From the NCBI GenBank assembly GCA_029259935.1, contig JAJDEH010000353.1:1-56650 (forward strand): DNA of 56,650 nt. The letters run 5' to 3'. Origin of the DNA: Planctomycetota bacterium (GTDB lineage: Bacteria; Planctomycetota; Planctomycetia; Pirellulales; Pirellulaceae). The first letter of the stretch is position 1. The number at the start of each line of letters is the position of its first letter. Positions 1-9,191 of the stretch are shown in pieces. Below the pieces are notes generated by a model. It did not search any database and had not been told where the DNA came from. It saw nothing but the letters and a program-made list of their open reading frames with translations. Made by a program: the position numbers and the translations under genes.

Positions 1-2
1 CA

Positions 3-74
3 ACCGACCACCAACAGATTCTCCTCGATCACCTCAAACTCCACCTGCCGAAAATAAACCAAACTGAAATGTAG
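3..74 (+). CDS. possible 3' end of a gene entering from the left edge
   Basis: An open frame enters from the window edge and closes with TAG at 72-74. It gives 23 residues rich in Leu, His and Lys that read like an amphipathic helix. This could be the C-terminus of a transposase or another protein, but the piece is too short to assign. The other two plus frames also stop within about 75 bases, so this may be chance. Confidence 0.2.
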   Translation, partial: TDHQQILLDHLKLHLPKINQTEM

Positions 75-361
75 TGACGACTTCACGCTCGCCACCCCTG
101 AAAACACGGTACTTCCGACATCTAATGGGGAAGTTGGGCTAGGGGGCAGTCGGTCGTTGGCAATATCGATCACGACCGGGCCAGAGGTGGGATCCAAAAT
201 CTGGAACCCAACAATGTGGCAGTAAAGTGGTTCAAGATTTGGGATGGGAACGTCCGCTCAACGGTACTCGCCCATTGAGTAAATCCAAGAAGGGATCGGC
301 GTCTCCGGCCCGAGGCGGGTTTCCCAATGCTTTCGTGACCCCAGAAAGTGCCCCCCAAAAA
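75..361. other. intergenic stretch with no recognised gene
   Basis: No frame here has a convincing start and ribosome binding site. Short frames on the minus strand run into the tRNA and look like chance. I see no repeat or terminator. Confidence 0.5.
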
Positions 362-432
362 TTACCCGGCAAGGACTTGAACCTTGAATGAGGGAACCAA
401 AATCCCTAGTGTTACCATTACACCACCGGGTA
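362..432 (-). tRNA. tRNA-Gln (anticodon UUG)
   Basis: The minus strand folds into a complete cloverleaf of 70 bases plus discriminator A. The acceptor stem is TACCCGG/CCGGGTA, the D stem GTGT/ACAC, the anticodon stem AGGGA/TCCCT with loop TTTTGGT (anticodon TTG), and the T arm CAAGG-TTCAAGT-CCTTG. CCA is not encoded. It lies about 36 bases downstream of rex on the same strand. A second glutamine tRNA (CUG) lies at 44584-44654. Confidence 0.93.
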
Positions 433-468
433 TTAGTTGGGGCTGTTTGGTCCCAACCACGTAATAGC

Positions 469-1137
469 TTACGAATTGTCCATCGCTTCGACAACCGCGA
501 ATGAAAGTTGTTCCAGTTCGATGGCCAAGTCGACGCCGATTACCCGTATCTGGGGGGGAATTGCCAGGGTGACCGGGGCAAAATTCAGCACCCCTTCGAT
601 TCCTGCCGCTACCAGCAGATCGGCGACGTGTTGCGAGGCCGGCGCGGGGACCGCCAGAATCGCCAGCCGGATTTTTTCCGCCTGAATTACCTCCGGCAAA
701 TCGTCCATGTGACGGATCTGAATGCTGTCGATTTGTTGGCCGACCTTTTCTCGATCCTGGTCGAAAGCGGCCACGATGCGGAACCCTTGTTCGCCAAACC
801 CCTTGTATCCCAGCAGGGCTTGGCCGAGGTTTCCCACGCCGACCAACGCCACGGGCCAGCGGCGGTCGGTCCCCATGATTTTCTTGATCTCGTTGATCAG
901 TTCCGCGCAGCGGTATCCCACGCCCGGGTAGCCAAACTGGCCGAAATACGCCAGGTCCTTGCGAACTTGCGCATCCGTGACGCCCAGCAGCTTGCCCAAG
1001 TGCGTTGAGCTAGTGGTCTCGTGCCCGTCGCGTTGCAGGCGCTGAAGTTCTCGCTGATAGAGGCTGAGGCGACTGACGACCGCCTTGGGAACCGACCCGT
1101 GGCGTCCTTCCGCCGGTTTTTCTTTCGAATCACCCAT
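469..1137 (-). CDS. rex: redox-sensing transcriptional repressor Rex
   Basis: This 222-residue protein has the normal length and order of Rex. An N-terminal winged helix (about residues 17-85) includes the recognition segment LLGVTDAQVRKDLAYFGQFG. A Rossmann domain follows with the NAD(H) loop GVGNLG at 100-105. Rex senses the NADH/NAD+ ratio and represses fermentative and respiratory genes when NADH is low. I saw no good Shine-Dalgarno sequence before the chosen ATG, but the start fits the family N-terminus. The gene is alone on the minus strand, with tRNA-Gln 36 bases downstream. The family call is firm; the target genes are unknown here. Confidence 0.93.
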   Translation of the reverse strand: MGDSKEKPAEGRHGSVPKAVVSRLSLYQRELQRLQRDGHETTSSTHLGKLLGVTDAQVRKDLAYFGQFGYPGVGYRCAELINEIKKIMGTDRRWPVALVGVGNLGQALLGYKGFGEQGFRIVAAFDQDREKVGQQIDSIQIRHMDDLPEVIQAEKIRLAILAVPAPASQHVADLLVAAGIEGVLNFAPVTLAIPPQIRVIGVDLAIELEQLSFAVVEAMDNS

Positions 1138-1281
1138 GGGACCAAGTGGATTTCCAGGGACCTGTGCCGCGTGACATCGGTTCAGATTGGTTGAGCCGAT
1201 CTGGAAATTCTACACGGCAGTGCTCGATCGTTCCACGCGAAGCTATCCATGGGACGCTATCCACGGGACGCGGTCGCTGGA

Positions 1282-1752
1282 CTAGGGTGCCGCGGCTTCG
1301 TCGCCAATCAACTTGAACTTGGAGTCTTCCTTGCCCGCCATCCACAGGTGGCCGCTGGTGGTATCGAAGTACCATCCCACCGTGTCGCTGAATGCGGTCG
1401 GCGAAGCCTGCCCAGCCGATTCCGTAACCGTCTTACTCAGATTCCAAGGATTGACGGGTAATTCCGCGATGTAAGGACCGTAGATGTGCGTCGCGCCCGT
1501 ACCAACCGCCCCGCTAATGTCGGTCTTGGAGGTTAGGTTCTCTAGCTTGGCGGGAACACTGCCGTCATGCTGCAATTTGTACATTTCGATTTGCGATTTC
1601 AGCGTGTGCCAATTGAACTCGGCGGTTCCCATTCTCGCCTGATTCGATGAATCCGAAAACTGTGGAATGATCGCGGCAGCCAAAATGGCCATGATTACTA
1701 CAACGATTAGCACCTCAACCAGCGTAAATCCTGAACGTCGTTGCATGTCCAT
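1282..1752 (-). CDS. type II secretion/type IV pilus pseudopilin (GspG-like)
   Basis: This 156-residue protein begins with a class III leader: a short basic leader, then G|FTLVEVLIVVVIMAILAA, with Glu at position +5 of the mature protein. That is the prepilin peptidase site and N-methylation motif. One N-terminal membrane helix is followed by a globular domain in which W, Y and G are spaced as in major pseudopilins (ending around GWYFDTTSGHLWMAG). The frame stays open further upstream, but the ATG at 1752 follows AGAGGAAG at good spacing and gives the canonical short leader. No other secretion genes are adjacent, so whether it serves a type II secretion system or a pilus cannot be told. Confidence 0.85.
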   Translation of the reverse strand: MDMQRRSGFTLVEVLIVVVIMAILAAAIIPQFSDSSNQARMGTAEFNWHTLKSQIEMYKLQHDGSVPAKLENLTSKTDISGAVGTGATHIYGPYIAELPVNPWNLSKTVTESAGQASPTAFSDTVGWYFDTTSGHLWMAGKEDSKFKLIGDEAAAP

Positions 1753-2335
1753 TGGTAGTTTCTTCCTCTGCTTAGGAGGGGGGTTCTGCCCCACCGCTAA
1801 CCTAATTCGCCATGAAGTTATTTGCGTCACGCTAGGCGGAAACATTGCCTCGCTAAGGGTACATAGATTACCGGTAATGGCGCGTCAACAAAGTTCTTTC
1901 GTTGCGTAGGGCAGTTCGCAAAATACCGCGTAAGCAGTGCGGTAGTTGAATCCGCATAAACCGCCCGGCCCGCATAGGCGTCAGCGTCCGCATTGGCGCG
2001 GCAAAGACCTTCCTTTCTTTCGCCTACCCATCATCCGCAGATTCGTTGCGCCTCTTGTTTGCCTGGATCGACCCAAACTTTCCATCTGCTTAACACGATC
2101 TAGTCGATAGAACTCAAGCTAGCGAAATATATTGACGATGATTTACCACAGATCACCCATTCTGCGCACGTTTACGACGCTTTTGCGGCCATGGTCACAG
2201 GAGCGATTTGCGTATTACAAGCAAAATAGGTAAATGACGGCGGTGGAGTTGGGCCGATAGAGATAAAACGGCGATGAAGTCGCCAGACCAGATTGCCTCT
2301 TCCCTTACGAGACCAGTAGTGAAGGAGATCGGAAG
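1753..2335. other. 583-base intergenic region between divergent genes
   Basis: This gap separates the pseudopilin (minus) from the YTV protein (plus), so promoters for both should be here. I could not pick convincing -35/-10 boxes. The last bases, GAAGGAGATCGGAAG, form a good ribosome binding site for the plus-strand gene. There is no coding frame with a plausible start, no tRNA and no clear repeat. Confidence 0.5.
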
Positions 2336-4063
2336 ATGAGAACCCTACGAGGTGTGCTGCTCATGGCGGTCGCAACGATCGCTTTGTCAGCCAGTACGAG
2401 TTGGGCCGCTTGTTGCGGCGCAGCCAGCTACGCGAACTGCGGGTGCGATGCACCGGCCGATTACTGTTGCGCACGCAACTGCTGCCATACCGTCATGAAG
2501 ACCTGCCGCAAGGTGGTCTGGGAAAAGCAGCAAATGACTTGCTACAAGACCTGCTATGACAAGGTCTATGAGCAGAAGCAGATTAACTGCTGCAAGTATG
2601 TTGCCGAGACGCGCTATCGTGACTGCCACTACACGGTCTGCAAGCCCGTGTACGAGCAAAAGGTCCGAACTTGCAACTACACCGTATGCAAACCGGTTTG
2701 GGAAACCAAAACCAAGGATATTTGCTATACGGTGTGCAAGCCGGTTTGGGAAACCAAGACCCGCGACATTTGTTACACGGTCTGCAAGCCCGTGTGGGAA
2801 ACCAAAACCCGCACGATCAACTACACGGTCTGCAAGCCCGTGTGGGAAACGAAGACTCGGACGCACTGTTACACGGTCTGCAAGCCCGTCTGGGAAACCA
2901 AGACCAAGGACATTTGCTACACGGTCTGCAAGCCCGTTTGGGAAACGAAAACCCGGACGATCAACTACACCGTGTGCAAGCCCGTCTACGAGACCAAGAC
3001 TCGGACGCACTGCTATACGGTCTGCAAGCCCGTTTGGGAAACCAAGACCAAGACCATCAACTACTGCGTTTGCAAGCCCGTTTGGGAAACTCGCGAACGT
3101 GAGTGTTGCTACACGGTCTGCAAGCCCGTGCACTACACCAAGCAAATTCAGGTTTGCTGTGGTCATTGGGAAGCTCACCAGCACAAGTGCCCGGATCGCG
3201 TCGTCAAGAAGTGCGTCCGTGAGCCCGGTTGCTGGACTTGGGATCCTTGCCGTTGCTGCTGCGTGTACTGCCCTGGCAAGTGCAAGACGGTTTGCTGCAC
3301 GATTCCCGGTCGTACGTACTGCAAGAAAGTCTGGTGCCCCGAGGTGAAGACCAAGACGATCAACTGCTGCCGTTACGAGCGAGAAGTGCACAAGAAGATG
3401 GTGCCCTACAAGGTATGCCGTTACGTCAAAGAGCAGCGCCAAAGGCACTGCACTTACAAGGTCTGCCATTGGGTTAAAGAGCAGAAGACTCGTACTTGCA
3501 ACTACACCGTGTGCCACATGGTTCCCGAATGCAAGACTCGTGTCTGCACCTACAAGGTGTGCCGCATGGTTCCCGAGAAGTGTGTCAAGCATTGCACCTA
3601 CAAGGTCTGCCGCATGGTTCCCGAGAAGCGTGTCAAGCATTGCACCTACAAGGTCTGCCGCATGGTTCCCGAATGCAAGACTCGCGTCTGCACCTACAAG
3701 GTGTGCCACATGGTTCCCGAGAAGTGTGTCAAGCATTGCACCTACAAGGTGTGCCACATGGTTCCCGAGAAGCGTGTCAAGCATTGCACCTACAAGGTGT
3801 GCCGCATGGTCAAGGAACACTGCACCAAACAGATCCCCTACACGGTCTGCCGTTACGTTGCTGAACAGCACGTGAAGAAAGTGCCGTACACGGTGTGCAA
3901 GCCGGTACACTACACCAAGACGATCAACGTCTGCCGTTGTGTGCCCAAGAAGGTCGCCTACACCAAGACGATCTGCGTACCCAAGGTGATCTGCAAGCAG
4001 GTTCCCGTATGCTGCCCGGCACCTTGCTGCTGTGGTTGCTGCAATAGCTGCTGCGGCCACTAA
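2336..4063 (+). CDS. cysteine-rich YTV-repeat surface/cell-wall protein
   Basis: This 575-residue exported protein has a signal peptide of about 24 residues ending SWA|ACC. Almost all the rest is tandem repeats of about 16 residues. The first half holds about eleven units of the type YTVCKPVWETKTRTI. A Cys-dense spacer follows (about 285-345). The second half holds about ten units of the type YKVCRMVPEKCVKHC. Cysteine exceeds 10 percent of residues. The motif matches the planctomycete-specific YTV family (Pfam YTV). Planctomycete walls are known to be cysteine-rich and proteinaceous, so I infer a disulfide-linked surface layer. The DNA is itself a near-48-base tandem repeat, so repeat number may vary between strains. 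The gene has its own strong terminator. A Cys-poor relative lies at 38711-40201. Confidence 0.9.
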   Translation: MRTLRGVLLMAVATIALSASTSWAACCGAASYANCGCDAPADYCCARNCCHTVMKTCRKVVWEKQQMTCYKTCYDKVYEQKQINCCKYVAETRYRDCHYTVCKPVYEQKVRTCNYTVCKPVWETKTKDICYTVCKPVWETKTRDICYTVCKPVWETKTRTINYTVCKPVWETKTRTHCYTVCKPVWETKTKDICYTVCKPVWETKTRTINYTVCKPVYETKTRTHCYTVCKPVWETKTKTINYCVCKPVWETRERECCYTVCKPVHYTKQIQVCCGHWEAHQHKCPDRVVKKCVREPGCWTWDPCRCCCVYCPGKCKTVCCTIPGRTYCKKVWCPEVKTKTINCCRYEREVHKKMVPYKVCRYVKEQRQRHCTYKVCHWVKEQKTRTCNYTVCHMVPECKTRVCTYKVCRMVPEKCVKHCTYKVCRMVPEKRVKHCTYKVCRMVPECKTRVCTYKVCHMVPEKCVKHCTYKVCHMVPEKRVKHCTYKVCRMVKEHCTKQIPYTVCRYVAEQHVKKVPYTVCKPVHYTKTINVCRCVPKKVAYTKTICVPKVICKQVPVCCPAPCCCGCCNSCCGH

Positions 4064-4126
4064 GCCCAAGAGCGAAAGCCTTCGCTTCCCACCCCGGGGA
4101 AGTTGGCTGGTCTGGTTAATTGTCGC

Positions 4127-4163
4127 GGGCGGTCCGATCTAAGTGATTGGACCGCCCTTTTTT
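4127..4163 (+). terminator. intrinsic terminator of the YTV gene
   Basis: GGGCGGTCCGATC and GATTGGACCGCCC form a 13-bp stem (one G-U pair) with a 5-base loop, followed directly by TTTTTTATT. It lies 64 bases after the stop of the plus-strand gene. The T run is only on this strand, so it is directional. Confidence 0.9.
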
Positions 4164-4233
4164 ATTGCCACTGGCGAACCCCAGCGGCCCGGCGTTCTTG
4201 GCGATTTCGTTCTTCTCCGACCGCCGACGGTAT

Positions 4234-5625
4234 CTAGAACAGTTCTGGAATCGCTTCACCCCGATGGGCGAGGAACACGGGGCGATTTGCCGGCGTGTAA
4301 ATCGGCCTGTGGCGGTCCAGGCCCAACTTCTCATAGAGGGTCGCGGCCACATCCTCGGGCAAATGAGGACGATCGGCGACATAGCCGCCGTCCCCGTCGG
4401 TGCGTCCAATCACTTGACCGCCCGGCACGCCCGCTCCGGCAAACAGGTGCGAATATCCGTGCGCCCAGTGGTCGCGCCCTTGAAATTTGTTCATGCGCGG
4501 CGTGCGTCCAAACTCGGTCATGAAACAGACCAGCGTCTCGTCCAGCAAGCCGCGTTCATCCAGATCCTCGATCAGCGCCGCGAAGGCTTGATCGGTGCTA
4601 CCCATCATGACCCAGTGCCCGATGCCATAGCGGCCCTCGCCGCCCGCTTTGTTCCGCACCGTGCCGCACGAGTCCTTGGTGTAGATCAAGTCGTGGTGGT
4701 CCCAGTTCATGTTAAAGCCGCCTGGGGTTGCTTTCGTAAGCGGTTCGCGAACATCCACCGTGACGAACCGTACACCGCGTTCGATCAACCGTCGCCCCAG
4801 CAAATAGCATTGTCCCCGGTGGCCGCGTCCATATTTTTCGCGCACGACGTCCGATTCCTCGGACAGGTCGAACGCACTGCGAGCTCTTGGGTTGGTCAGC
4901 ATGTCGACCGCCTGCCGCTTAAGAGAAGCATAGTTGTCGACGGGCTGTGATGGATCGGCCACCGCCACGTTCAGGTTGCTCAGCAAATCTCGGCGATCCT
5001 GAAATCGCCGTGGGTCAACGCCGGATAATAGATTGAGGTTCGGAACTTTCCAGTTGGGATCGGAAAGATCGCGGCCACCCGTCTTGAATACCTTGGATTC
5101 GGCGGGCAGGAACCCCTGTCTCGTCATCTTGGCCTGTTCGTGATTGCCGGGAATCATGACGTACGACGGCAGGTAGCCGCAACGCGAACCCATGCGATGG
5201 GATACGACGCCGCCGATGTCGGGCATTTCCAAGGGGCCGCCGGGAACCTCTCCGGACAGCGCGTATTGCGTTCCGTTGGGGTGCCCGTTGACGGCTCCGT
5301 CTTTGTGGTACATCGATCGAACCACCGCCAAGCGGTTGGCCACGCGGGCGGTATTCGCACAAAGAGACGTGAACTGCAATCCCGGAACATTCGTTGCAAT
5401 CGGCTTGAAAGGACTGCGGTGATCGACCGGCGCGTCGGGCTTTGGATCCAAGGTGTCCATGTGCGAGAGGCCGCCCTGCTCGTAGATAATCAGGACATTC
5501 TTGGCCTTCGCCGAGTTGCTGGCCGCCGCCAAGGGTCGCGACCACAAAGAAAGCCCGCCAGCGACACCGATTCCCAGAAAACTACGGCGCTGCATCCGAG
5601 CATGATTCTTGGGCATGTGAGACAT
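4234..5625 (-). CDS. DUF1501 family Tat-exported protein
   Basis: This 463-residue protein belongs to the DUF1501 family (alkaline-phosphatase/sulfatase-like fold), which is greatly expanded in planctomycetes. A twin-arginine signal sits at 13-17 (RRSFLG context), followed by a hydrophobic stretch and an Ala-rich cleavage region. The body shows the family pattern NVLIIYEQGGLSHMDTLDPK near the start, then MTEFGRTPRMN and GRDHW near the end. Substrate and reaction are unknown. The frame is open far upstream, but the Tat signal sets the start at ATG 5625 (5616 is also possible). No clear Shine-Dalgarno is visible. It is the last gene of the 13-gene run, 134 bases after its neighbour, and converges on the YTV gene. 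Confidence 0.85.
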   Translation of the reverse strand: MSHMPKNHARMQRRSFLGIGVAGGLSLWSRPLAAASNSAKAKNVLIIYEQGGLSHMDTLDPKPDAPVDHRSPFKPIATNVPGLQFTSLCANTARVANRLAVVRSMYHKDGAVNGHPNGTQYALSGEVPGGPLEMPDIGGVVSHRMGSRCGYLPSYVMIPGNHEQAKMTRQGFLPAESKVFKTGGRDLSDPNWKVPNLNLLSGVDPRRFQDRRDLLSNLNVAVADPSQPVDNYASLKRQAVDMLTNPRARSAFDLSEESDVVREKYGRGHRGQCYLLGRRLIERGVRFVTVDVREPLTKATPGGFNMNWDHHDLIYTKDSCGTVRNKAGGEGRYGIGHWVMMGSTDQAFAALIEDLDERGLLDETLVCFMTEFGRTPRMNKFQGRDHWAHGYSHLFAGAGVPGGQVIGRTDGDGGYVADRPHLPEDVAATLYEKLGLDRHRPIYTPANRPVFLAHRGEAIPELF

Positions 5626-5759
5626 CCAAAAAAGGTGGGACTTTTGGCGAAGCCGGATCTGGTTTCCGCGGCTGGAACGACAATTTTGACTCATCGAGGG
5701 CCAGCGGTCAATGTTGACGGACGATGCGGAAATCCGTCCCGACGGTACTCCAAACGTCG

Positions 5760-6137
5760 CTACTTTGAAGCTGTTGTTTCGTGTTTTGCCGGCGCACGAG
5801 GCTTTCGCTTCCGCCTCGGCGGCGGCTTCAACAGCCAGCCGAAAATCTGAATGACCACGATCGCGGCCAACAAGGGTCCAATGACGACGATAAGCCTGGG
5901 CCGCCAAACGAGAACTCCGAGTCCCACGACGCAGCATGCGATCAGCCAGGGCGGGAATCGAGTCACCATCAATGAAACTTGGGGGAACGCCAGCCAGATT
6001 GCACCCAGGACTAACCCAGCCTTCAGGCATACACCTCCCAACATTCCCTTTTGTGCCGAAAATCCGTACGTAATCAACAATCCAGTGCCAACCAAAATCA
6101 GCACTAACGAGAAAATGCCAAGAACGTGACGTCGCAT
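5760..6137 (-). CDS. small integral membrane protein of unknown function
   Basis: This 125-residue protein has about four hydrophobic helices (roughly 5-26, 30-52, 60-80 and 82-104) and a strongly basic C-terminal tail starting PPPRRKRKPRAP. I recognise no family. It starts 9 bases after the stop of the HtrA-like gene at 6147-8117 and is therefore almost certainly co-transcribed. The basic tail suggests a cytoplasmic C-terminus by the positive-inside rule. A role next to the HtrA-like proteins is only a guess. Confidence 0.75.
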   Translation of the reverse strand: MRRHVLGIFSLVLILVGTGLLITYGFSAQKGMLGGVCLKAGLVLGAIWLAFPQVSLMVTRFPPWLIACCVVGLGVLVWRPRLIVVIGPLLAAIVVIQIFGWLLKPPPRRKRKPRAPAKHETTASK

Positions 6138-6146
6138 AAGGTATGA

Positions 6147-8117
6147 CTAGATTCGGTCCAGAGTATCGATCCAGCGGACCAGTTCGCTGATTTCGTCGGC
6201 GCTAAGGTACCGAGCCTGCTCGCCTTGATCCTTCAGCGTGACGGGAAATTTCATTTCTACCAGCCGCTTGGAGCCCGCCTCAATAGCACTGGCCAGCCGC
6301 GACTTGCTGGCGGTGGTCATGTAGATCGCTAAGCGTTGAACGGGATCGTTGTTGGGCACTGGCGTGCGCTGCGGAAGCGCGGAGTCGACCGACGCCACTC
6401 CGCGAATCAGATCGCGCTGCTTGAAGGCCACCAAAAAAGCCATCGCTCCGCCCGCCTGATGGCCATGCGTCACGATTCGCGATCGGTCGACGTTGTAATT
6501 GGCCAACACGTCATCGATGGTCTTGCGAATAAAATCGGCGTCCGTGGCCCGCCACCGCTTGGGATCGGCCGATTGGGGAGCAAGTAGAATCAGGCCCCGC
6601 TGTTCACAGTGTGATTTCCAACGAGCGATCAATTCTTCTTTATTGAACTTACCGGGTGCATGCAGCCACACCAGCAGTCCATGCGGCACGTCGGGGTGAT
6701 AATTCTCCGGCACATACGCCAAACAATTGGCTGGCTCTTCGGGGATCTTGATTTCGACTTCCCCCACAACTGGCGGCTGCTCGGGCTTTTCTGTTGCCGG
6801 GGTCTTCGCCGCTGGCACTTCCGCGGGAATCTCGCTTGGGATTCCCACCAGCGTAACTTCTTTGGCCAACGTTTCCGCGCCACGAACGATTTTGACGGCA
6901 ACCTGAACACCGGGCTCATAGGCTCCCATCAAATCTCGCATCGCATTCGCGTCTTGAAGGTCGATGCCCGCCAGCGCGACAAGCCGATCGCCGGATGCGA
7001 TTCCCGCTTCGTCCGCGGGGCTTCCCGGATAAACGTATCGCACGGCGACTCCCTTTTCCGCGTTATCGCGGGCCGGAAGGATACCCAAAAAAGGATGCTC
7101 ATAAGGAACCAGTTTGTCCACCAGTTTGACGCTGGAGTTGATACGGTCTTCGCCGCGGGCCACCACCAATTTGACTTGATCGCCGGCGTACCGTTTTCCC
7201 AAGGCATGCTTGAGTTGCGCTTGCCGGATGATCGGAACACCATCGACTTCGACGATCTTGTCGCCCACCTTCAGCCCGCCTTCGGCCGCGGGCGACTTGG
7301 GGTGAATGCCCGCCAAAATGGCCGCGTCGGCGTACACGTCGCTGCCCTTCAGCGACACACCGAGCAGGCCCGGAAACAGATCTTCACCGGCTTTCATTGT
7401 GTCCAAATGACGGAAAACATCATCCAGGGGAACGGCGAACCCAATGCCCGAGTCGTACCATTCGGATCCGGCCATTTCTCCCTTGCCTTGGGGCGACATG
7501 GGAACCAGGACTCCCAATACATTTCCGTGGATGTCGATCAGCGGTCCGCCGTAGTTGCTGGGTGAAATCTTGGCGTCGCTTTGGATCGCCTTGCCCCAGA
7601 TGCGGTTGGTGGCGCTCAACACACCGACCGACATATTGGGCCGCTCGGCGTCAAACGTTCTGCCCACGGCCAGCGACCACTGGCCCACGATCATCTCTTC
7701 GCGACGTACCGCGATAGGCGCCACGAGCCGTTCGTCCGTATTGACCTTCAATAAAACCAGCATGCGGCTTTGATCGCGGGCCACGATTTCCGCCGATGCC
7801 CGCTTTCCGCTGGGCAAAGTGACCAGAATGGAAGACGGCTTTTGCACGAAATTGAACGCGCTGGAGATGACATAGCCATCCTCGGCCACCACCAAACCGG
7901 TAGTTGGCCCGCTGCCGATCAATGTCTTGCCAACTCGATCGAGTCCGCCGACCGTGCGGATGTAGACGACGGACGGCGCGACCTTGGCGACCGCCTCTTT
8001 AAAGGCCCGTTCCTCCAGTTCGTCGATGTCCTGAGCGGGCGCGGCGGTCGCGAGGGCGATCAGCACGAGAAGACTGGCCACAAGCAGGCGTCGCGGAGGT
8101 CGAAACAGGTCTATCAT
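6147..8117 (-). CDS. HtrA-like pseudoprotease with two PDZ domains and a degenerate hydrolase domain
   Basis: This 656-residue secreted protein has a signal peptide at 1-29. A trypsin-like domain (about 35-235) aligns with the active HtrA at 9188-10990, but all three catalytic positions differ: His becomes Phe88, Asp becomes Met119, and the GNSGG serine becomes Tyr189 in SPSNYGGPL. Two PDZ domains follow (about 240-325 and 335-425), then a Pro/Glu linker. A C-terminal alpha/beta-hydrolase-like domain (about 455-656) carries GHQAGG at 552-557, where GHSAGG would be expected, so the nucleophile is Gln554. Neither enzyme domain looks catalytic. A scaffold, chaperone or decoy role is inferred. 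The gene lies 51 bases after the previous HtrA-like gene. Confidence 0.85.
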   Translation of the reverse strand: MIDLFRPPRRLLVASLLVLIALATAAPAQDIDELEERAFKEAVAKVAPSVVYIRTVGGLDRVGKTLIGSGPTTGLVVAEDGYVISSAFNFVQKPSSILVTLPSGKRASAEIVARDQSRMLVLLKVNTDERLVAPIAVRREEMIVGQWSLAVGRTFDAERPNMSVGVLSATNRIWGKAIQSDAKISPSNYGGPLIDIHGNVLGVLVPMSPQGKGEMAGSEWYDSGIGFAVPLDDVFRHLDTMKAGEDLFPGLLGVSLKGSDVYADAAILAGIHPKSPAAEGGLKVGDKIVEVDGVPIIRQAQLKHALGKRYAGDQVKLVVARGEDRINSSVKLVDKLVPYEHPFLGILPARDNAEKGVAVRYVYPGSPADEAGIASGDRLVALAGIDLQDANAMRDLMGAYEPGVQVAVKIVRGAETLAKEVTLVGIPSEIPAEVPAAKTPATEKPEQPPVVGEVEIKIPEEPANCLAYVPENYHPDVPHGLLVWLHAPGKFNKEELIARWKSHCEQRGLILLAPQSADPKRWRATDADFIRKTIDDVLANYNVDRSRIVTHGHQAGGAMAFLVAFKQRDLIRGVASVDSALPQRTPVPNNDPVQRLAIYMTTASKSRLASAIEAGSKRLVEMKFPVTLKDQGEQARYLSADEISELVRWIDTLDRI

Positions 8118-8168
8118 GGCGTCTTCTGATTGGTTGGTGAAAACAGGATGAGGTGGCGGACCGCGGTC

Positions 8169-9191
8169 TCACTCGACGCGGACGACGACCTCGACGAGGT
8201 CTTTGTTGCGTTCGATAATCAGGGTGAGTTCCGCGTCGCGTTCAATAAATCCGAGTTCATCATTGACGGCCTTGCAGGAAGCGACCAACCGGTCGTTGAC
8301 AAACAGAATCAAATCGTCGACCTGCAATTTGGCTTTTTCCGCCGGCGAATCGGGCAGTACTCGATCGATGAAGGGGGGCGTCTTGTTCAATACGTCGGGA
8401 ATGAGCGTAATGCCCAGGTCGGCCAACGCCATCGGTTCCAGCGGACGCCGCCGATCTTCTTCTCGACGGCCAATGATCAGCTTGCCGGCGCGAATGTCTT
8501 CGATCGACTGGGTGACTTCGGCGATTGGAATGGCGTAGTTGAGCCAGGTGTTATTCAGCGAATTTCGCAATTCCTTACCCAAGACGGCCGCCAGTCTTCC
8601 CTGTCGATCCGTCAGCGCGCCGCCGGCGGCACCAGGGTTGTTGGTCATTGCGTCCAGGATGTAGACGCGGCCCCGATATGTCGTCGCGAAAGCACCACGG
8701 CGGGCTTCCAAATTCGTGGTCGTGGAGACCGATCCATGCAGCACGCTGGCCGGTTCATTACCAGTGGCAACTCCGTACAGGTTGCTAAAGGCGAGTACGC
8801 GGTCGCCGCTGTCCAAATCGACGCATTCATCCAGATTAAAATGGACCAAGCCGGTCGCATCAACTTTAAGAACGGCGATTTCAATCCGAGGATCGTAGCC
8901 AACGTATTCAGCCTGAAATTTGCGGCCATCATCCAGCACGACGGTGATATAGTCGGTGTCCAACACCGTACTGGAAACGGTCAAGACGTAGCCGTCGTCC
9001 GAAATCAAAAAGCCACTTTGGTAGGCTTCTAGACCCTGCAATCCGCCGGCCCCGAAGATCTTGACGATCCTGGGCTGGACGCCTTCAATTGCTTCGGCGA
9101 AGGAAGCGGCCTGGACATTGGAATTGCAAGCCAGCAACAGCAAGAAGCCGACCAGCAATCCGGAACTCGTGTTTTTTCCGTGGCTGCTCAC
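8169..9191 (-). CDS. HtrA-like pseudoprotease with one PDZ domain
   Basis: This 340-residue secreted protein starts at a GTG whose first bases overlap the previous gene's stop (GTGA, 4-base overlap), and AAGGAG lies just upstream. That fixes the start and implies translational coupling. A signal peptide (about 1-28) is followed by a trypsin-like fold (about 32-230) and one C-terminal PDZ domain (about 255-340). Aligned to its neighbour, catalytic His becomes Ser74, Asp becomes Glu104, and the GNSGG serine becomes Ala189 in NPGAAGG. The fold looks intact, so this is a domesticated inactive paralogue and not a decayed gene. Substrate binding or regulation of the active HtrA is plausible but unproven. 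Confidence 0.85.
   Translation of the reverse strand: MSSHGKNTSSGLLVGFLLLLACNSNVQAASFAEAIEGVQPRIVKIFGAGGLQGLEAYQSGFLISDDGYVLTVSSTVLDTDYITVVLDDGRKFQAEYVGYDPRIEIAVLKVDATGLVHFNLDECVDLDSGDRVLAFSNLYGVATGNEPASVLHGSVSTTTNLEARRGAFATTYRGRVYILDAMTNNPGAAGGALTDRQGRLAAVLGKELRNSLNNTWLNYAIPIAEVTQSIEDIRAGKLIIGRREEDRRRPLEPMALADLGITLIPDVLNKTPPFIDRVLPDSPAEKAKLQVDDLILFVNDRLVASCKAVNDELGFIERDAELTLIIERNKDLVEVVVRVE

Noticed and set aside
2640..3830. Possible CRISPR-like array (regular repeats in the YTV gene)
   Set aside because: The repeats are contiguous, coding and of about 48 bases without unique spacers; no cas genes are present.
2387..4069. 560-residue open frame antisense to the YTV gene
   Set aside because: It mirrors the repeat codons of the plus-strand gene, has no signal or motif, and the plus-strand protein has a signal peptide, ribosome binding site and terminator.
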